From Halobacteriovorax sp. (GTDB lineage Bacteria; Bdellovibrionota; Bacteriovoracia; Bacteriovoracales; Bacteriovoracaceae): a DNA stretch of 38,122 bases. The stretch is from NCBI GenBank assembly GCA_024686135.1, contig JAIBDQ010000010.1:1-38122 (forward strand), in the 5' to 3' direction. Made by a program: the position numbers and the translations under genes. This document shows positions 25,201 through 32,650 of the stretch, one piece after another. Position 1 is the stretch's first letter. Each line of letters starts with the position of its first letter. The notes beneath the pieces are model-generated. The model made no database searches. It was not told where the DNA came from and saw nothing but the letters and a program-made list of their open reading frames with translations.

Positions 25201-25496
25201 AAAAACCAGATCGTTGGGTAGCTGGAGGTAAACCTCCAGTCATTCGAGAAGGGAATATCTTCTATGAGCTAGAAGTAAGAGATGGAAAAATCGTTGTTGA
25301 TGCTCTTGGTAATCCCGTTAAGAAAAAGGCACTAAACGGATTTAACGTGGAAGGTCTAAGAAAGCCTGCTAGTGGTTCGATATCTGATCTTCCAAAAGAA
25401 GTCGATAAAGCGGAAGTTTTAAGAAGACGTGCAGCAAGTGTCAGAGAATTAGATGGCTTTATGAATAAGGCGAAACAAGCTAAAAAAGCCAAATAG
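22263..25496 (+). CDS. Large secreted protein with coiled coil and glycine-rich linker, unknown function
   Basis: Not recognised. 1077 residues with a signal peptide (about 1-27, ending VQTAQA). Residues about 30-110 are glycine/serine/aromatic-rich. Residues about 120-650 are mainly helical-looking and contain many cysteines, including close pairs such as CKKPC and CYC near 123-127 and 209-211. Residues 784-895 are highly charged heptad-like sequence, a probable coiled coil. Residues 914-950 form a Gly/Ser-rich linker (GGGGTVGSGGGGGGTGGG), and the last 125 residues form a separate compact segment ending in a Lys/Ala-rich tail. The ATG at 22263 has GAGG eight bases upstream. The layout suggests an exported structural or surface protein in disulfide-permitting surroundings. 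It stands alone, divergent from acsA and followed by a hairpin at 25506-25533. Confidence 0.7.
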   Translation: MKNNFMKITMKLLLLSAMFGLVQTAQANDPEYPSVFNTGAQGSSGNWLSPMKLGYGSLSAEEPVGHFGLNFGGLAGGTEKYSWDMTSDSDYGSGLSLGTYKLFDWQKSVFSTEDLFSLTASECKKPCDKEAWNCGWGPVTDEYYQNELKKCGVDPNFKPVKLVSDTEKNTLRCEFGQGIEPFELSYKSIKDLIDYDCDSKKSLGDGAYCYCVLRKSGDPKNKKYTPLTPSDVATLESITKLDGYQRDVMEIEDKFASTAAILAEAFHSQDEDLKKLFNSDDKNQVCLPGSFTQLEAFLKDSPGTEGGVCGERGLGSLDNIFKLNVAQKKCAGSSDPTCVDRAIKEQEKGTLFSAINKKTAEDYAKRNNLTPDEIKAREHYNPKQFSENCEVRKDVAQNLLRAITAGGVGQKDEALRMAEQVGVLVVDDKVDLSTCEVTSVNSPDMGMSYVMAVAVNIKKYRNSGKSPDDFVAQMTSTTSGEYNLKELHKKISDNNYIIAEGVLKNHANTNSNMAKLIEMLDAVIPKQKDLVRSGFEAKLSEVVRVGFKKIEFDVLNSAIKSCHEFIKKTENMCVDLAKGAKEKVTPEQFSKLNPNSAARFAKQSGRLGSLDGIAEPALSRKLSQLRCANIVGDDELKHLAIQKPKAGDSVEVENLPMDRVIAYDKPDTSAKDPSKINSNPWAYSVSDRSRVFSKSDKVGIRGVAKAITATRKNTFKAPLAAAQAKLGAKNAGSSNTGVFKDTNSTVKNIANMSQKSLRGATPLAVNDSPSKTNFVPNFSNLSESKKKEEKSKIERQKKEADERLDVIAARLADLMESREANKSSLKEKDKKLTDEEKAIDPDYQSMLIEKLNLEREIAALEREKTEKATKKKEFEERLADIESASEAEEKQAAQQSQNNVGVAKGTPKKPTGSAGGSAKKSNGGFASAGGGGTVGSGGGGGGTGGGFDNGSNNFFEAAPYVIRLTQDQVTAIKQNFQLLEKPDRWVAGGKPPVIREGNIFYELEVRDGKIVVDALGNPVKKKALNGFNVEGLRKPASGSISDLPKEVDKAEVLRRRAASVRELDGFMNKAKQAKKAK

Positions 25497-25505
25497 ATAG
25501 CACTT

Positions 25506-25533
25506 ACGCGGTGGTTCAGTCGAGCCTCCGCGT
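25506..25533 (+). terminator. Hairpin after the 1077-residue protein gene
   Basis: ACGCGGTGG (25506-25514) pairs with CCTCCGCGT (25525-25533) with one mismatch around a 10-base loop. Only a short TTGTC follows, so it is a weak terminator at best. The candidate promoter of the leucine operon begins directly after it. Confidence 0.5.
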
Positions 25534-25534
25534 C

Positions 25535-25563
25535 TTGTCAATTAGCGCAAAAAATCAGATATT
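25535..25563 (+). promoter_or_regulatory. Candidate sigma-70 promoter of the leucine-degradation operon
   Basis: TTGTCA (25535-25540; five of six consensus) and GATATT (25558-25563; four of six) are separated by 17 bases. The start point would fall about 25-30 bases before the GTG start of the MCC beta gene, leaving room for AGAGG at 25585-25589. Confidence 0.45.
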
Positions 25564-25595
25564 TAGGGGCAATTTTTAGACATTAGAGGTCCCTA

Positions 25596-27221
25596 GTGCA
25601 AGCGCTTAATACACAAATTGAGAAGGGCTCAAAAGCCTTTAAAGAAAATCAAAAATTTCATAATGCTCTTCGAGAAGAGCTTTTAGGCAAACTTGAAAAA
25701 GTTAAGCTTGGGGGCGGTGAAAAGTCGGTTGAGCGTCATCTTAAAAGAGGAAAAACTCTTCCAAGAGAAAGGATTGAGGCCATACTTGATGATGGCTCAC
25801 CATTTTTGGAACTCTCAAGTCTCGCCGCCCATGAACTCTACGAAGAAGGAGAAGTTCCTTCTGCTGGTATGGTGACAGGTATAGGTAGAGTCCATGGAGT
25901 TGAATGTTTATTTGTGGCCAATGATGCCACGGTAAAAGGTGGGACCTACTTTCCCATGACTGTGAAGAAACATCTTCGTGCTCAAGAAGTGGCCCTAGAA
26001 AATAAACTGCCTTGTATTTATCTAGTCGATTCAGGTGGAGCCTTTCTTCCAAGGCAAGATGAAGTTTTCCCAGATAAAGACCACTTTGGAAGAATCTTTT
26101 ATAACCAAGCACAAATGTCAGCTGCTGGTATCCCTCAAATTGCAGTAGTTCTTGGTTCTTGTACGGCAGGAGGAGCTTATGTTCCTGCCATGTCAGATGA
26201 ATCAATTATTGTAAAAGGTAACGGAACTATCTTTCTAGGTGGCCCGCCGCTAGTTAAGGCCGCTACTGGTGAAGAAGTTAGTGCCGAAGATTTAGGAGGA
26301 GCTGATGTACATACTTCTGAATCAGGTGTGGCCGATCACTTTGCTGAGAATGAAGAAGAGGCACTAGAGATCTGCCGAAATATTGTTGAAAACTTAAATT
26401 ACAAAAGCGCCGGATTACTTCAAGGCCTTAAAGAAACAGAAGAAGCCGAAAAGCCACTATATTCCCCTGAAGAGTTATTGGGAGTCGTACCTGCCGATAC
26501 GAGAACTCCCTTTGATGTAAGGGAAGTTATCGCAAGATTAGTAGATGGCTCAAAGTTTCATGAGTTCAAAGAACGTTATGGAGCAACTCTTGTTTGTGGC
26601 TTTGCAAAAATTCACGGTCAACAAGTGGGAATTGTCGCCAATAATGGAATTCTTTTTAGTGAGTCTTCTTTAAAAGGAGCTCATTTTGTAGAGCTTTGCG
26701 GACAAAGAAAAATACCACTAGTCTTCCTTCAAAATATTACTGGTTTTATGGTTGGAAAAAAATATGAGTCAGGTGGTATTGCTAAAGACGGAGCCAAACT
26801 TGTGACAGCGGTTTCAACGGTTAATGTACCAAAGTTCACCGTTATTATTGGTGGCTCTTTTGGCGCCGGAAACTATGGTATGTGCGGAAGAGCTTATTCT
26901 CCTCGATTCTTATGGATGTGGCCCAATGCTAGAATCTCAGTCATGGGAGGAGAGCAAGCGGCAGGTGTTTTAACTACTGTTAAGCAAGCAGGCCTAGAAG
27001 TTAAAGGTCAAAAACAAATGAGTAAAGAAGAAGTGGCCACATTTCAAAAGCCAATTCTAGATAAATATGAAAAAGAAGGTTCCGCCTATTATTCCACGGC
27101 CAGGATTTGGGACGATGGAGTTATTGATCCAACTCAAACGAGAGATATATTAGGATTGGCCATCGCCGCCTCATTAAACTCAGGGATAGAAGATACCAAA
27201 TTTGGTGTCTTTAGGATGTAA
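25596..27221 (+). CDS. liuB: Methylcrotonyl-CoA carboxylase, carboxyltransferase (beta) subunit
   Basis: Transfers the carboxyl group from biotin to 3-methylcrotonyl-CoA in leucine breakdown. The 541 residues are the usual length for MCC beta. The N-terminal carboxyltransferase half has [34 protein letters not shown] and [16 protein letters not shown]. The C-terminal half has [32 protein letters not shown] and [15 protein letters not shown], the pattern of MCC rather than propionyl- or acetyl-CoA carboxylase. GTG at 25596 is the start, with AGAGG six bases upstream. It heads a tightly packed six-gene operon. The alternative, geranyl-CoA carboxylase, is disfavoured by the HMG-CoA lyase and methylglutaconyl-CoA hydratase genes downstream. 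Confidence 0.92.
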   Translation: MQALNTQIEKGSKAFKENQKFHNALREELLGKLEKVKLGGGEKSVERHLKRGKTLPRERIEAILDDGSPFLELSSLAAHELYEEGEVPSAGMVTGIGRVHGVECLFVANDATVKGGTYFPMTVKKHLRAQEVALENKLPCIYLVDSGGAFLPRQDEVFPDKDHFGRIFYNQAQMSAAGIPQIAVVLGSCTAGGAYVPAMSDESIIVKGNGTIFLGGPPLVKAATGEEVSAEDLGGADVHTSESGVADHFAENEEEALEICRNIVENLNYKSAGLLQGLKETEEAEKPLYSPEELLGVVPADTRTPFDVREVIARLVDGSKFHEFKERYGATLVCGFAKIHGQQVGIVANNGILFSESSLKGAHFVELCGQRKIPLVFLQNITGFMVGKKYESGGIAKDGAKLVTAVSTVNVPKFTVIIGGSFGAGNYGMCGRAYSPRFLWMWPNARISVMGGEQAAGVLTTVKQAGLEVKGQKQMSKEEVATFQKPILDKYEKEGSAYYSTARIWDDGVIDPTQTRDILGLAIAASLNSGIEDTKFGVFRM

Positions 27222-27223
27222 GT

Positions 27224-28015
27224 ATGAGTAAAGAGCTTTTTAAATTCGTTAAAGGAAAACTTGGGATTGTTAGAATCGTTCTCAATAGACCTGAGCTCCA
27301 TAACGCTTTTAATGACGAGATGATTGCGGGTCTGATTAAAGCCTTTGAAGATATTGAAAAAGATGATTCATTAAGACTTGTTACTATTACTGGTGAAGGG
27401 AAATCATTTTGTGCTGGGGCAGATCTTAATTGGATGAAAAAGATGGTTGACTATTCTGATGAAGAAAACTTTCAGGATAGCGTAATGCTTGCCAATCTTT
27501 TTAAGGCCATTAATGATTGCAAGCTTCCAGTACTTGCTAAAGTTAATGGAGCTACACTAGGCGGTGGTACGGGAGTCATAGCCGCTTGTGATTTCGTCTT
27601 AAGCGCCAGGTCAGCAAAGTTTGGATTTACAGAAGCTAGGCTTGGTTTGATTCCTGCCGTCATCTCCCCATTTGTTATGGCCAAAGTTGGAGAGTCAAAT
27701 GCGAGAGCTTGGTTCTTAAGTGGTGAGCGCTTTAGCGCCGAGAAAGCAGTGGAAATGGGGCTTGTTCATGAAGTTACCCCGCTAGATAACTTAGATAGTG
27801 AATTTGAAAAATGGGTAGAGCGTTTTTTAAAGGCGGGACCGATTGCCGCGAAAGAAGCAAAAGTATTAATTAAAAATGTTTTAAGATTAAAACCAGAAGA
27901 AGTAACTGAATATACCTGCAAGACTATTTCTCGCATAAGAACAAGCGACGAAGGTCAAGAAGGGATGAAGGCACTTTTAGAAAAACGTAAAGCAAGTTGG
28001 TTAGAAAGTGAATAA
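27224..28015 (+). CDS. liuC: 3-Methylglutaconyl-CoA hydratase
   Basis: Crotonase-fold hydratase, 263 residues, expected to hydrate 3-methylglutaconyl-CoA to HMG-CoA. CAGADLNWMKKM is the typical LiuC/AUH-like substrate-loop segment. The oxyanion region is VNGATLGGGTGVIAACDF, and FTEARLGLIPAVISPFV matches the LiuC signature with its single catalytic Glu in TEARLG. The first hydratase Glu (GCELA position) is replaced, as in other LiuC-type enzymes. It begins two bases after the MCC beta stop, and the next gene's GTG overlaps its last codons by eight bases. Confidence 0.85.
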   Translation: MSKELFKFVKGKLGIVRIVLNRPELHNAFNDEMIAGLIKAFEDIEKDDSLRLVTITGEGKSFCAGADLNWMKKMVDYSDEENFQDSVMLANLFKAINDCKLPVLAKVNGATLGGGTGVIAACDFVLSARSAKFGFTEARLGLIPAVISPFVMAKVGESNARAWFLSGERFSAEKAVEMGLVHEVTPLDNLDSEFEKWVERFLKAGPIAAKEAKVLIKNVLRLKPEEVTEYTCKTISRIRTSDEGQEGMKALLEKRKASWLESE

Positions 28016-29501
28016 GATAAAAAAAATACTGATAGCTAATAGGGGAGAGATTGCAGTAAGAGTCGCCCAGACTTGCCGCGAGCTTGGAATAAAAACTATT
28101 AGTCTTTATACACCGGAAGAAACTGAGCTTCCCCATGCAAGCATTGGAGACGAATCCTTTAATCTTGGAGAAGGTGCTCTGTCTGAAACGTATTTGAATC
28201 AAGAGTTGATTATCAGCACGGCAAAAGACCTCGGCGCCGATGCTATTCATCCTGGGTACGGCTTTTTAAGTGAAAACTCAATTTTTGCTAAAGCCGTTGT
28301 ATCAGCTGGCCTCATTTTCATAGGCCCAGCAGCAGCTTCTATTGAGCTTATGGGAGATAAGAAAACTTCTAAGCAAGAAATGGAAAAAATTGGAGCGCCA
28401 CTTATTCCTGGTTATCATGGTGATGAGCAAGATGGAGACTTCTTAAAAGCTGAGGCCTCTAAGATTGGTTATCCCGTTTTAATTAAAGCCTCTGCCGGTG
28501 GCGGCGGTAAAGGCATGCGGATTGTAAGAGCCGAAGCTGAGTTTGAAGAAGCACTGGCCTCAGCAAAAAGAGAAGCACAAAATGCTTTTGGGAACGATAT
28601 TGTTCTCATCGAAAAATTTATCGTAAACCCAAGACATATCGAGGTCCAAGTCTTTGGTGACTCTCATGGAAACTGTGTTCATTTATTTGAAAGAGAATGT
28701 TCCATTCAAAGAAGACATCAAAAGATTATTGAAGAAAGTCCTTCACCTGCATTAACACCAAAGATTAGAGAGGCCATAACAAAATCAGCCGTGGATATTG
28801 CAGCGGGAATTAATTATCTCGGAGCTGGGACGGTTGAGTTCATCTATGATGAAGATGATAGTTTTTACTTTTTAGAGATGAACACAAGACTTCAGGTTGA
28901 GCATCCCGTTACAGAGATGATCACCGGGCAGGACTTGGTTGAATGGCAAATTAAAGTTGCTGCTGGAGAAGTACTTCCACTAAAGCAAGAAGATATCACT
29001 TGCCGAGGACATGCAGTAGAGCTTCGTATTTATGCTGAAGATCCGGATAATGAATTTCTTCCATCTATTGGGAAGCTAAACAAGGTCGGTGAAGCAAAGC
29101 TTAGAAATGTTAGACTAGATACCGGTTATACGGACGGAAATGATATTGGTGTCAGTTTTGATCCAATGCTAGCGAAACTCATTGGCTGGGCAGATACTAG
29201 AGAGAAGGCCATCACTAAAGTTAGAGAGTCCCTTAATGACTATCCCTTTCTAGGTCTGAAAACTAACCGTGAATATTTAGGAAGAGTTCTTGGGCACAAA
29301 ACCTTTATTAAAGGTGAGACTTTTACTCACTTCGTAGAAACTTATAGTGAAGACCTTAAGAAGGCAGAACTGACACTTGAAGATGTGGCAAAACTCATTG
29401 GGGCTATGCATATCTCTAAAAATAGAACTGTCGCTACAAACGAGAAGGCATCTGATAATTATAATTGTTGGCACCAGTTAAGTGGCTTTAGGAACTGTTA
29501 A
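28008..29501 (+). CDS. liuD: Biotin carboxylase subunit of methylcrotonyl-CoA carboxylase
   Basis: ATP-grasp biotin carboxylase, 497 residues: ATP + bicarbonate + biotin-carrier to carboxybiotin. It starts with KILIANRGEIAVRV. The glycine-rich ATP loop KASAGGGGKGMRIV, HIEVQVFGDSHGN, ERECSIQRRHQKIIEESPSP and EMNTRLQVEHPVTEMI are all present, so it should be catalytically complete. In most bacteria MCC alpha is a single chain of about 650-670 residues that continues through a BT linker to the biotin domain. Here the frame stops at 29501 and the biotin domain is a separate gene. The GTG start at 28008 lies within the end of liuC and its ribosome site is weak, suggesting coupling. Confidence 0.9.
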   Translation: MNKIKKILIANRGEIAVRVAQTCRELGIKTISLYTPEETELPHASIGDESFNLGEGALSETYLNQELIISTAKDLGADAIHPGYGFLSENSIFAKAVVSAGLIFIGPAAASIELMGDKKTSKQEMEKIGAPLIPGYHGDEQDGDFLKAEASKIGYPVLIKASAGGGGKGMRIVRAEAEFEEALASAKREAQNAFGNDIVLIEKFIVNPRHIEVQVFGDSHGNCVHLFERECSIQRRHQKIIEESPSPALTPKIREAITKSAVDIAAGINYLGAGTVEFIYDEDDSFYFLEMNTRLQVEHPVTEMITGQDLVEWQIKVAAGEVLPLKQEDITCRGHAVELRIYAEDPDNEFLPSIGKLNKVGEAKLRNVRLDTGYTDGNDIGVSFDPMLAKLIGWADTREKAITKVRESLNDYPFLGLKTNREYLGRVLGHKTFIKGETFTHFVETYSEDLKKAELTLEDVAKLIGAMHISKNRTVATNEKASDNYNCWHQLSGFRNC

Positions 29502-29923
29502 TGGCAAAGAAACTGATAATTAACGAAACAGAATACCAGTACGACTTTAGGCAAACCGCCGAAAAGGTCGAGATTACCATTGAAGGTAAGACCTTTAATC
29601 TTGATAAGAAGGATTTAAATCTTAGTAATGACGGTAAGCACTTTGTTTTAAATAATAGAGATTACTTTATCGAAAAAGCCAGTGCCCGTAGAAGTTCAGC
29701 AGCCTCCGAAGGGAGTTCTAAGTCTCCAATGCCTGGAAAAATTTTAAAAGTTCTTTGCAATGAAGGGGAAGCTGTAAAAAAAGGTGATCCGTTAATTATC
29801 ATGGAGGCCATGAAAATGGAGCATACTTTAAAAGCTTCTAAAGACGGAACCATTAAAGCAGTTAAGTATTCAGAAGGCGACCTAGTGGAAGGACAAGTCG
29901 AATTAGTGGAGCTAGAGGATTAA
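29501..29923 (+). CDS. Biotin carboxyl carrier subunit of methylcrotonyl-CoA carboxylase
   Basis: A 140-residue protein. Residues about 70-138 form a biotinyl domain with the biotinylated Lys105 in EAMKMEH and the partner segment SPMPGKILKVLCNEGEAV. Residues 1-60 are beta-rich (EKVEITIEGKTFNLDKK) and probably correspond to the remainder of the BT linker that joins the carboxylase to the carrier in fused MCC alpha. Residues 61-75 are a Ser/Ala-rich hinge. The start codon shares a base with the stop of the biotin carboxylase gene (TAATG), and its own stop shares a base with the HMG-CoA lyase start, indicating coupled, near-stoichiometric synthesis. Confidence 0.88.
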   Translation: MAKKLIINETEYQYDFRQTAEKVEITIEGKTFNLDKKDLNLSNDGKHFVLNNRDYFIEKASARRSSAASEGSSKSPMPGKILKVLCNEGEAVKKGDPLIIMEAMKMEHTLKASKDGTIKAVKYSEGDLVEGQVELVELED

Positions 29924-30840
29924 TGCTTAAGAATCTTCCAAAATCTATTCATATTACTGAAGTTGGTCCAAGGGATGGGCTTCAAAATGAGCCGAAGGTT
30001 TTATCAACTGAAGATAAGATCACTTTTATTTTAATGCTTCAAAAAGCAGGGCTAAAAAGTATTGAGGCCACAAGTTTTGTTAGACCTGACCGTATCCCGC
30101 AAATGGGAGATGCTAGCGATCTTTATGAAGGTCTAATGGCCTTAACATCTAAAAAGGTTGAATACCCATGCCTTATTCCTAATTTAAAAGGTCTTGAAAA
30201 AGCACTGGAAGTTGGAGTTAAGGAAATTGCACTTTTCACTGCAACAAGTGAAGAGTTTAATAAAAAGAATATTAATGCTTCTATAGATGAGTCTTTTGTT
30301 CGCATGGAAGAAGTAGCAAAGAAAGCTCTCGCTGAAGGTCTTAAAGTTCGTGGCTATGTCTCAACAGTCTTTGGTTGTCCTTATGAAGGTAAAACAAGCA
30401 CTAAAAAATTAATTGAAGTTTCAAAAAGGCTTAAAAACTTAGGCGCTTACGATATTAGTCTTGGGGATACTATTGGCGTGGGGGTTCCTCTTCAAGTAAA
30501 TCAGATTATTGAAGAACTTGATAAGGAGTTTGATCTAGATCTATTCTCCATGCATTTTCATGACACAAGAGGAATGGCCTTATCAAATGTTTTAACAAGT
30601 ATTGAAAATGGAATTACAAAGTTTGACTCATCAGCCGGAGGCCTTGGTGGGTGTCCCTACGCCAAAGGGGCAACAGGGAATCTGGCAACCGAAGATTTAG
30701 TTTATCTTTGCCACTCACTAGGAATTGAAACCGGTGTAGATATGGACTTACTTGCTAGTGCCTCTGACTTTATTCTTTCAAAGCTTGGTCATGTTAGTTC
30801 ATCAAAATATCTAACCGCCTATCTGGTAGGTAAAAAATAA
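29923..30840 (+). CDS. liuE: Hydroxymethylglutaryl-CoA lyase
   Basis: Cleaves HMG-CoA to acetoacetate and acetyl-CoA, the final step of leucine degradation. A 305-residue TIM-barrel enzyme of the DRE-metallolyase type. TEVGPRDGLQNE at 12-23 carries the catalytic Arg17 and metal-binding Asp18. HFHDTRGMALSN gives the metal-binding histidines. The active-site cysteine is Cys244 in GGLGGCPYAKGATGN. All residues needed for activity are visible. It overlaps by one base with the genes on both sides (TAATG at 29921-29925 and 30838-30842). Confidence 0.92.
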   Translation: MLKNLPKSIHITEVGPRDGLQNEPKVLSTEDKITFILMLQKAGLKSIEATSFVRPDRIPQMGDASDLYEGLMALTSKKVEYPCLIPNLKGLEKALEVGVKEIALFTATSEEFNKKNINASIDESFVRMEEVAKKALAEGLKVRGYVSTVFGCPYEGKTSTKKLIEVSKRLKNLGAYDISLGDTIGVGVPLQVNQIIEELDKEFDLDLFSMHFHDTRGMALSNVLTSIENGITKFDSSAGGLGGCPYAKGATGNLATEDLVYLCHSLGIETGVDMDLLASASDFILSKLGHVSSSKYLTAYLVGKK

Positions 30841-31649
30841 TGAATTATGTCGATTGTATTCACCTTCTTTCTGAAGTTAAAGAAGAAGTTCTTTGGATTA
30901 GTCTTAATCGGCCAGAGGCCATGAACGCCTTCTCTGATGAGATGATTGAGGGCCTAGTAAAGGCAGTTAAGAAAGCAGAGACCGACCCTAAGATTCGACT
31001 TACTGTTATTACAGGTAGTGGTAAGGCCTTTTGCGCTGGTGGTGATATTAAGGCCATGGAAGAAAAAACCGGCATGTTCGCTGGTGACTCAATTGAGCTA
31101 AAAGAGCGTTATCAAAAAGGGATTCAGCAAATACCTCTTGCTATAGAATCTGTTAATAAACCGATCATTGCCATGGTTAATGGCGCGGCAATCGGAGCCG
31201 GACTTGATCTGGCCTGCATGTGTGATATCCGAATTGGAAGTGAGTACGCTAAGTTTGGTGAAACCTTTGCTAAATTGGCCTTAGTCCCAGGGGATGGTGG
31301 TTCCTACTTCCTACAGAGAATTGTCGGCTTTTCAAAGGCCATGGAAATGACCTTAACAGGAAGTATCTATAATGCTGTACAAGCTAAAGAGATGGGACTT
31401 CTAAATGAAGTGGCCGAAGCAGAAGATTTAGAATCCAGAGTTCAAGTTTATATTGATGCCATAAAGTTAACCGCTCCAAAGGCCCAGGCAATGGGGAAAG
31501 CGGCTCTAAAAGCGGCTTACCATGAAGAACTTGAACCGATGCTTGAGACTCTTTCTACTTACCAAGGTGAGACACAACGGACGGACGATCATTTTGAGGC
31601 CATAAAGGCCTTTAAGGAAAAACGAAAGCCTGTCTGGAAAGGACATTAG
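30840..31649 (+). CDS. Crotonase-family enzyme with isomerase-like active site
   Basis: A 269-residue crotonase-fold protein ending the leucine operon. The oxyanion segment is NGAAIGAGLDLACMCDIRIG and the substrate loop is FCAGGDIKAMEEK. The two hydratase glutamates are not kept: the first is Asp (GLDLA) and the second is Phe (GETFAKLALVPGDGG), with an extra Asp in PGDGG. This resembles PaaG or dienoyl-CoA isomerases more than water-adding hydratases, so an enoyl-CoA isomerase role is more likely than hydration. Substrate is unknown; the operon points to branched or unsaturated acyl-CoA. The start overlaps the lyase stop by one base. Confidence 0.75.
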   Translation: MNYVDCIHLLSEVKEEVLWISLNRPEAMNAFSDEMIEGLVKAVKKAETDPKIRLTVITGSGKAFCAGGDIKAMEEKTGMFAGDSIELKERYQKGIQQIPLAIESVNKPIIAMVNGAAIGAGLDLACMCDIRIGSEYAKFGETFAKLALVPGDGGSYFLQRIVGFSKAMEMTLTGSIYNAVQAKEMGLLNEVAEAEDLESRVQVYIDAIKLTAPKAQAMGKAALKAAYHEELEPMLETLSTYQGETQRTDDHFEAIKAFKEKRKPVWKGH

Positions 31650-31655
31650 GCCAAT

Positions 31656-31684
31656 TTGACATTGAGCTTCTTCAATATCAAAAT
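31656..31684 (+). promoter_or_regulatory. Candidate sigma-70 promoter for the lipoprotein genes
   Basis: A perfect -35 TTGACA (31656-31661) and CAAAAT (31679-31684; four of six) are 17 bases apart. They begin seven bases after the crotonase stop and about 40 bases before the next ATG, which has AAGGA at 31713-31717. Confidence 0.5.
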
Positions 31685-31722
31685 TTAATTAATCCAACTA
31701 TTTACTCGGCTCAAGGAAGAAT

Positions 31723-32082
31723 ATGAGAATTGGTGCTATGGCCCTTTTAGGCGCCGTTGTATTCACTGTTTCATGCACATCAATTAGGTACCGTTCTACC
31801 GGACTTATAGCCACAAGTTTTTCCCCAAAACCCATGCATGTTCATCAAACTAAAGTTGAGGGTAGAAAAGAGTTTTATCTTTGGGGTCTTGTCCCAAATG
31901 AACATACAGTAGAAATTGATAAAGAAATGTCACGGGCCGGGCTTATTAGCGCCGCCAATATCACAATAGAAGAGTATCAAACTTTGGGGGATAAGTTCGC
32001 AACTTGGTTATCCTTTGGATTATATATTCCGCGCTCTTATAAAGTTCGCGGTTTTGGGATTAAGACAGATGACCGGCTTTAA
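31723..32082 (+). CDS. Bor-like lipoprotein
   Basis: A 119-residue protein with a lipoprotein signal: hydrophobic stretch 5-16 and TVSC with the lipidated Cys18. The mature part resembles the lambda Bor family: a FYLWGLVPNEHTVEID segment in the place of Bor's FFVSGIGQKKTVDA, a middle EYQTLGDK segment, and LSFGLYIPRSYKVRG in the place of FITLGIYTPLEARVY. Bor in lambda lysogens is an outer-membrane lipoprotein linked to serum resistance; the role here is unknown. ATG 31723 has AAGGA five bases upstream. It overlaps the next lipoprotein gene by 14 bases. Confidence 0.6.
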   Translation: MRIGAMALLGAVVFTVSCTSIRYRSTGLIATSFSPKPMHVHQTKVEGRKEFYLWGLVPNEHTVEIDKEMSRAGLISAANITIEEYQTLGDKFATWLSFGLYIPRSYKVRGFGIKTDDRL

Positions 32083-32413
32083 GAGCACTCTCATTATTCT
32101 TATCTTTATATGTAGTGGCTGTGCTCAACATATAAAAGTGTCCCCAAGAAGATGTCTTGCCCCTAAGGCAGCTTGGAGTATTAGAACGGACGAGGATAAA
32201 TTTAGATACCGCCATCATATTAGAAGTAATAATGAATACACCTATATAAGAAAGATTTTTGATAATAAGGGCATGGATTGCGCTTATCTAGATCATATCA
32301 ACCTAACTCACAAGTACACATGGAAAGACATTCTATGGAATCTTGTGCCTTTTGCTGGACGCTCCACTCTTATTGTAAGTGGTAGCAGTTCGACCTTAGC
32401 ACCAATTAAATAA
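32069..32413 (+). CDS. Small lipoprotein paired with the Bor-like gene, unknown function
   Basis: Not recognised. A 114-residue protein starting at ATG 32069, chosen because it places a clean lipoprotein signal at the N-terminus (MTGFKSTLIILIFICSGC, lipidated Cys18). A longer frame from 32015 would bury this signal inside the protein. The mature part has two further cysteines (in RRCLAP and MDCAYL) and a C-terminal segment, TWKDILWNLVPFAGRSTLIV, that looks membrane-associated or beta-rich. It overlaps the Bor-like gene by 14 bases in another frame, so the two are coupled. A small hairpin follows at 32456. Confidence 0.65.
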   Translation: MTGFKSTLIILIFICSGCAQHIKVSPRRCLAPKAAWSIRTDEDKFRYRHHIRSNNEYTYIRKIFDNKGMDCAYLDHINLTHKYTWKDILWNLVPFAGRSTLIVSGSSSTLAPIK

Positions 32414-32455
32414 TATATCCGAAATGCAAGGAAGCGTTTCAATCATGGATGATTT

Positions 32456-32477
32456 GGCCACGGATGGCCTTTTCTTA
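32456..32477 (+). terminator. Terminator after the lipoprotein pair
   Basis: GGCCA (32456-32460) and TGGCC (32465-32469) enclose the loop CGGA and are followed by TTTTCTTA. The stem is short but GC-rich and the loop is compact. Confidence 0.55.
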
Positions 32478-32512
32478 TGGTTTTTTAGGGTAACTAACTA
32501 ATTTTCTTACAA

Positions 32513-32532
32513 GGTGTAAGGTTCTTTACACC
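32513..32532. repeat. 7-bp hairpin in the 237-base gap before the TPR-like gene
   Basis: GGTGTAA (32513-32519) pairs with TTACACC (32526-32532) around six bases. It lies about 35 bases upstream of the candidate -35 at 32566, so it may be an operator rather than an RNA structure. Confidence 0.3.
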
Positions 32533-32565
32533 CGTGTAGCAATTACAGAGAGAGGGGAGATTTCA

Positions 32566-32593
32566 TTGTATTTTTCACTCAATAACGTATATT
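32566..32593 (+). promoter_or_regulatory. Candidate promoter for the TPR-like secreted protein gene
   Basis: TTGTAT (32566-32571) and TATATT (32588-32593) are 16 bases apart, leaving a leader of roughly 50 bases before ATG 32651. Confidence 0.4.
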
Positions 32594-32650
32594 TTGCTGA
32601 AATCAAAAGTTTAAAAACTTATAAAACACTGTAATTACAAGGGGTTACCT

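Noticed and set aside
25741-26205. A 154-codon leftward frame inside the MCC beta gene
   Set aside because: It is a long shadow frame in a strongly conserved carboxyltransferase gene, with no start signals and no recognisable protein features.
32015-32068. Longer start for the second lipoprotein
   Set aside because: It would place a perfect lipobox signal in the interior and has no ribosome site; ATG 32069 fits.
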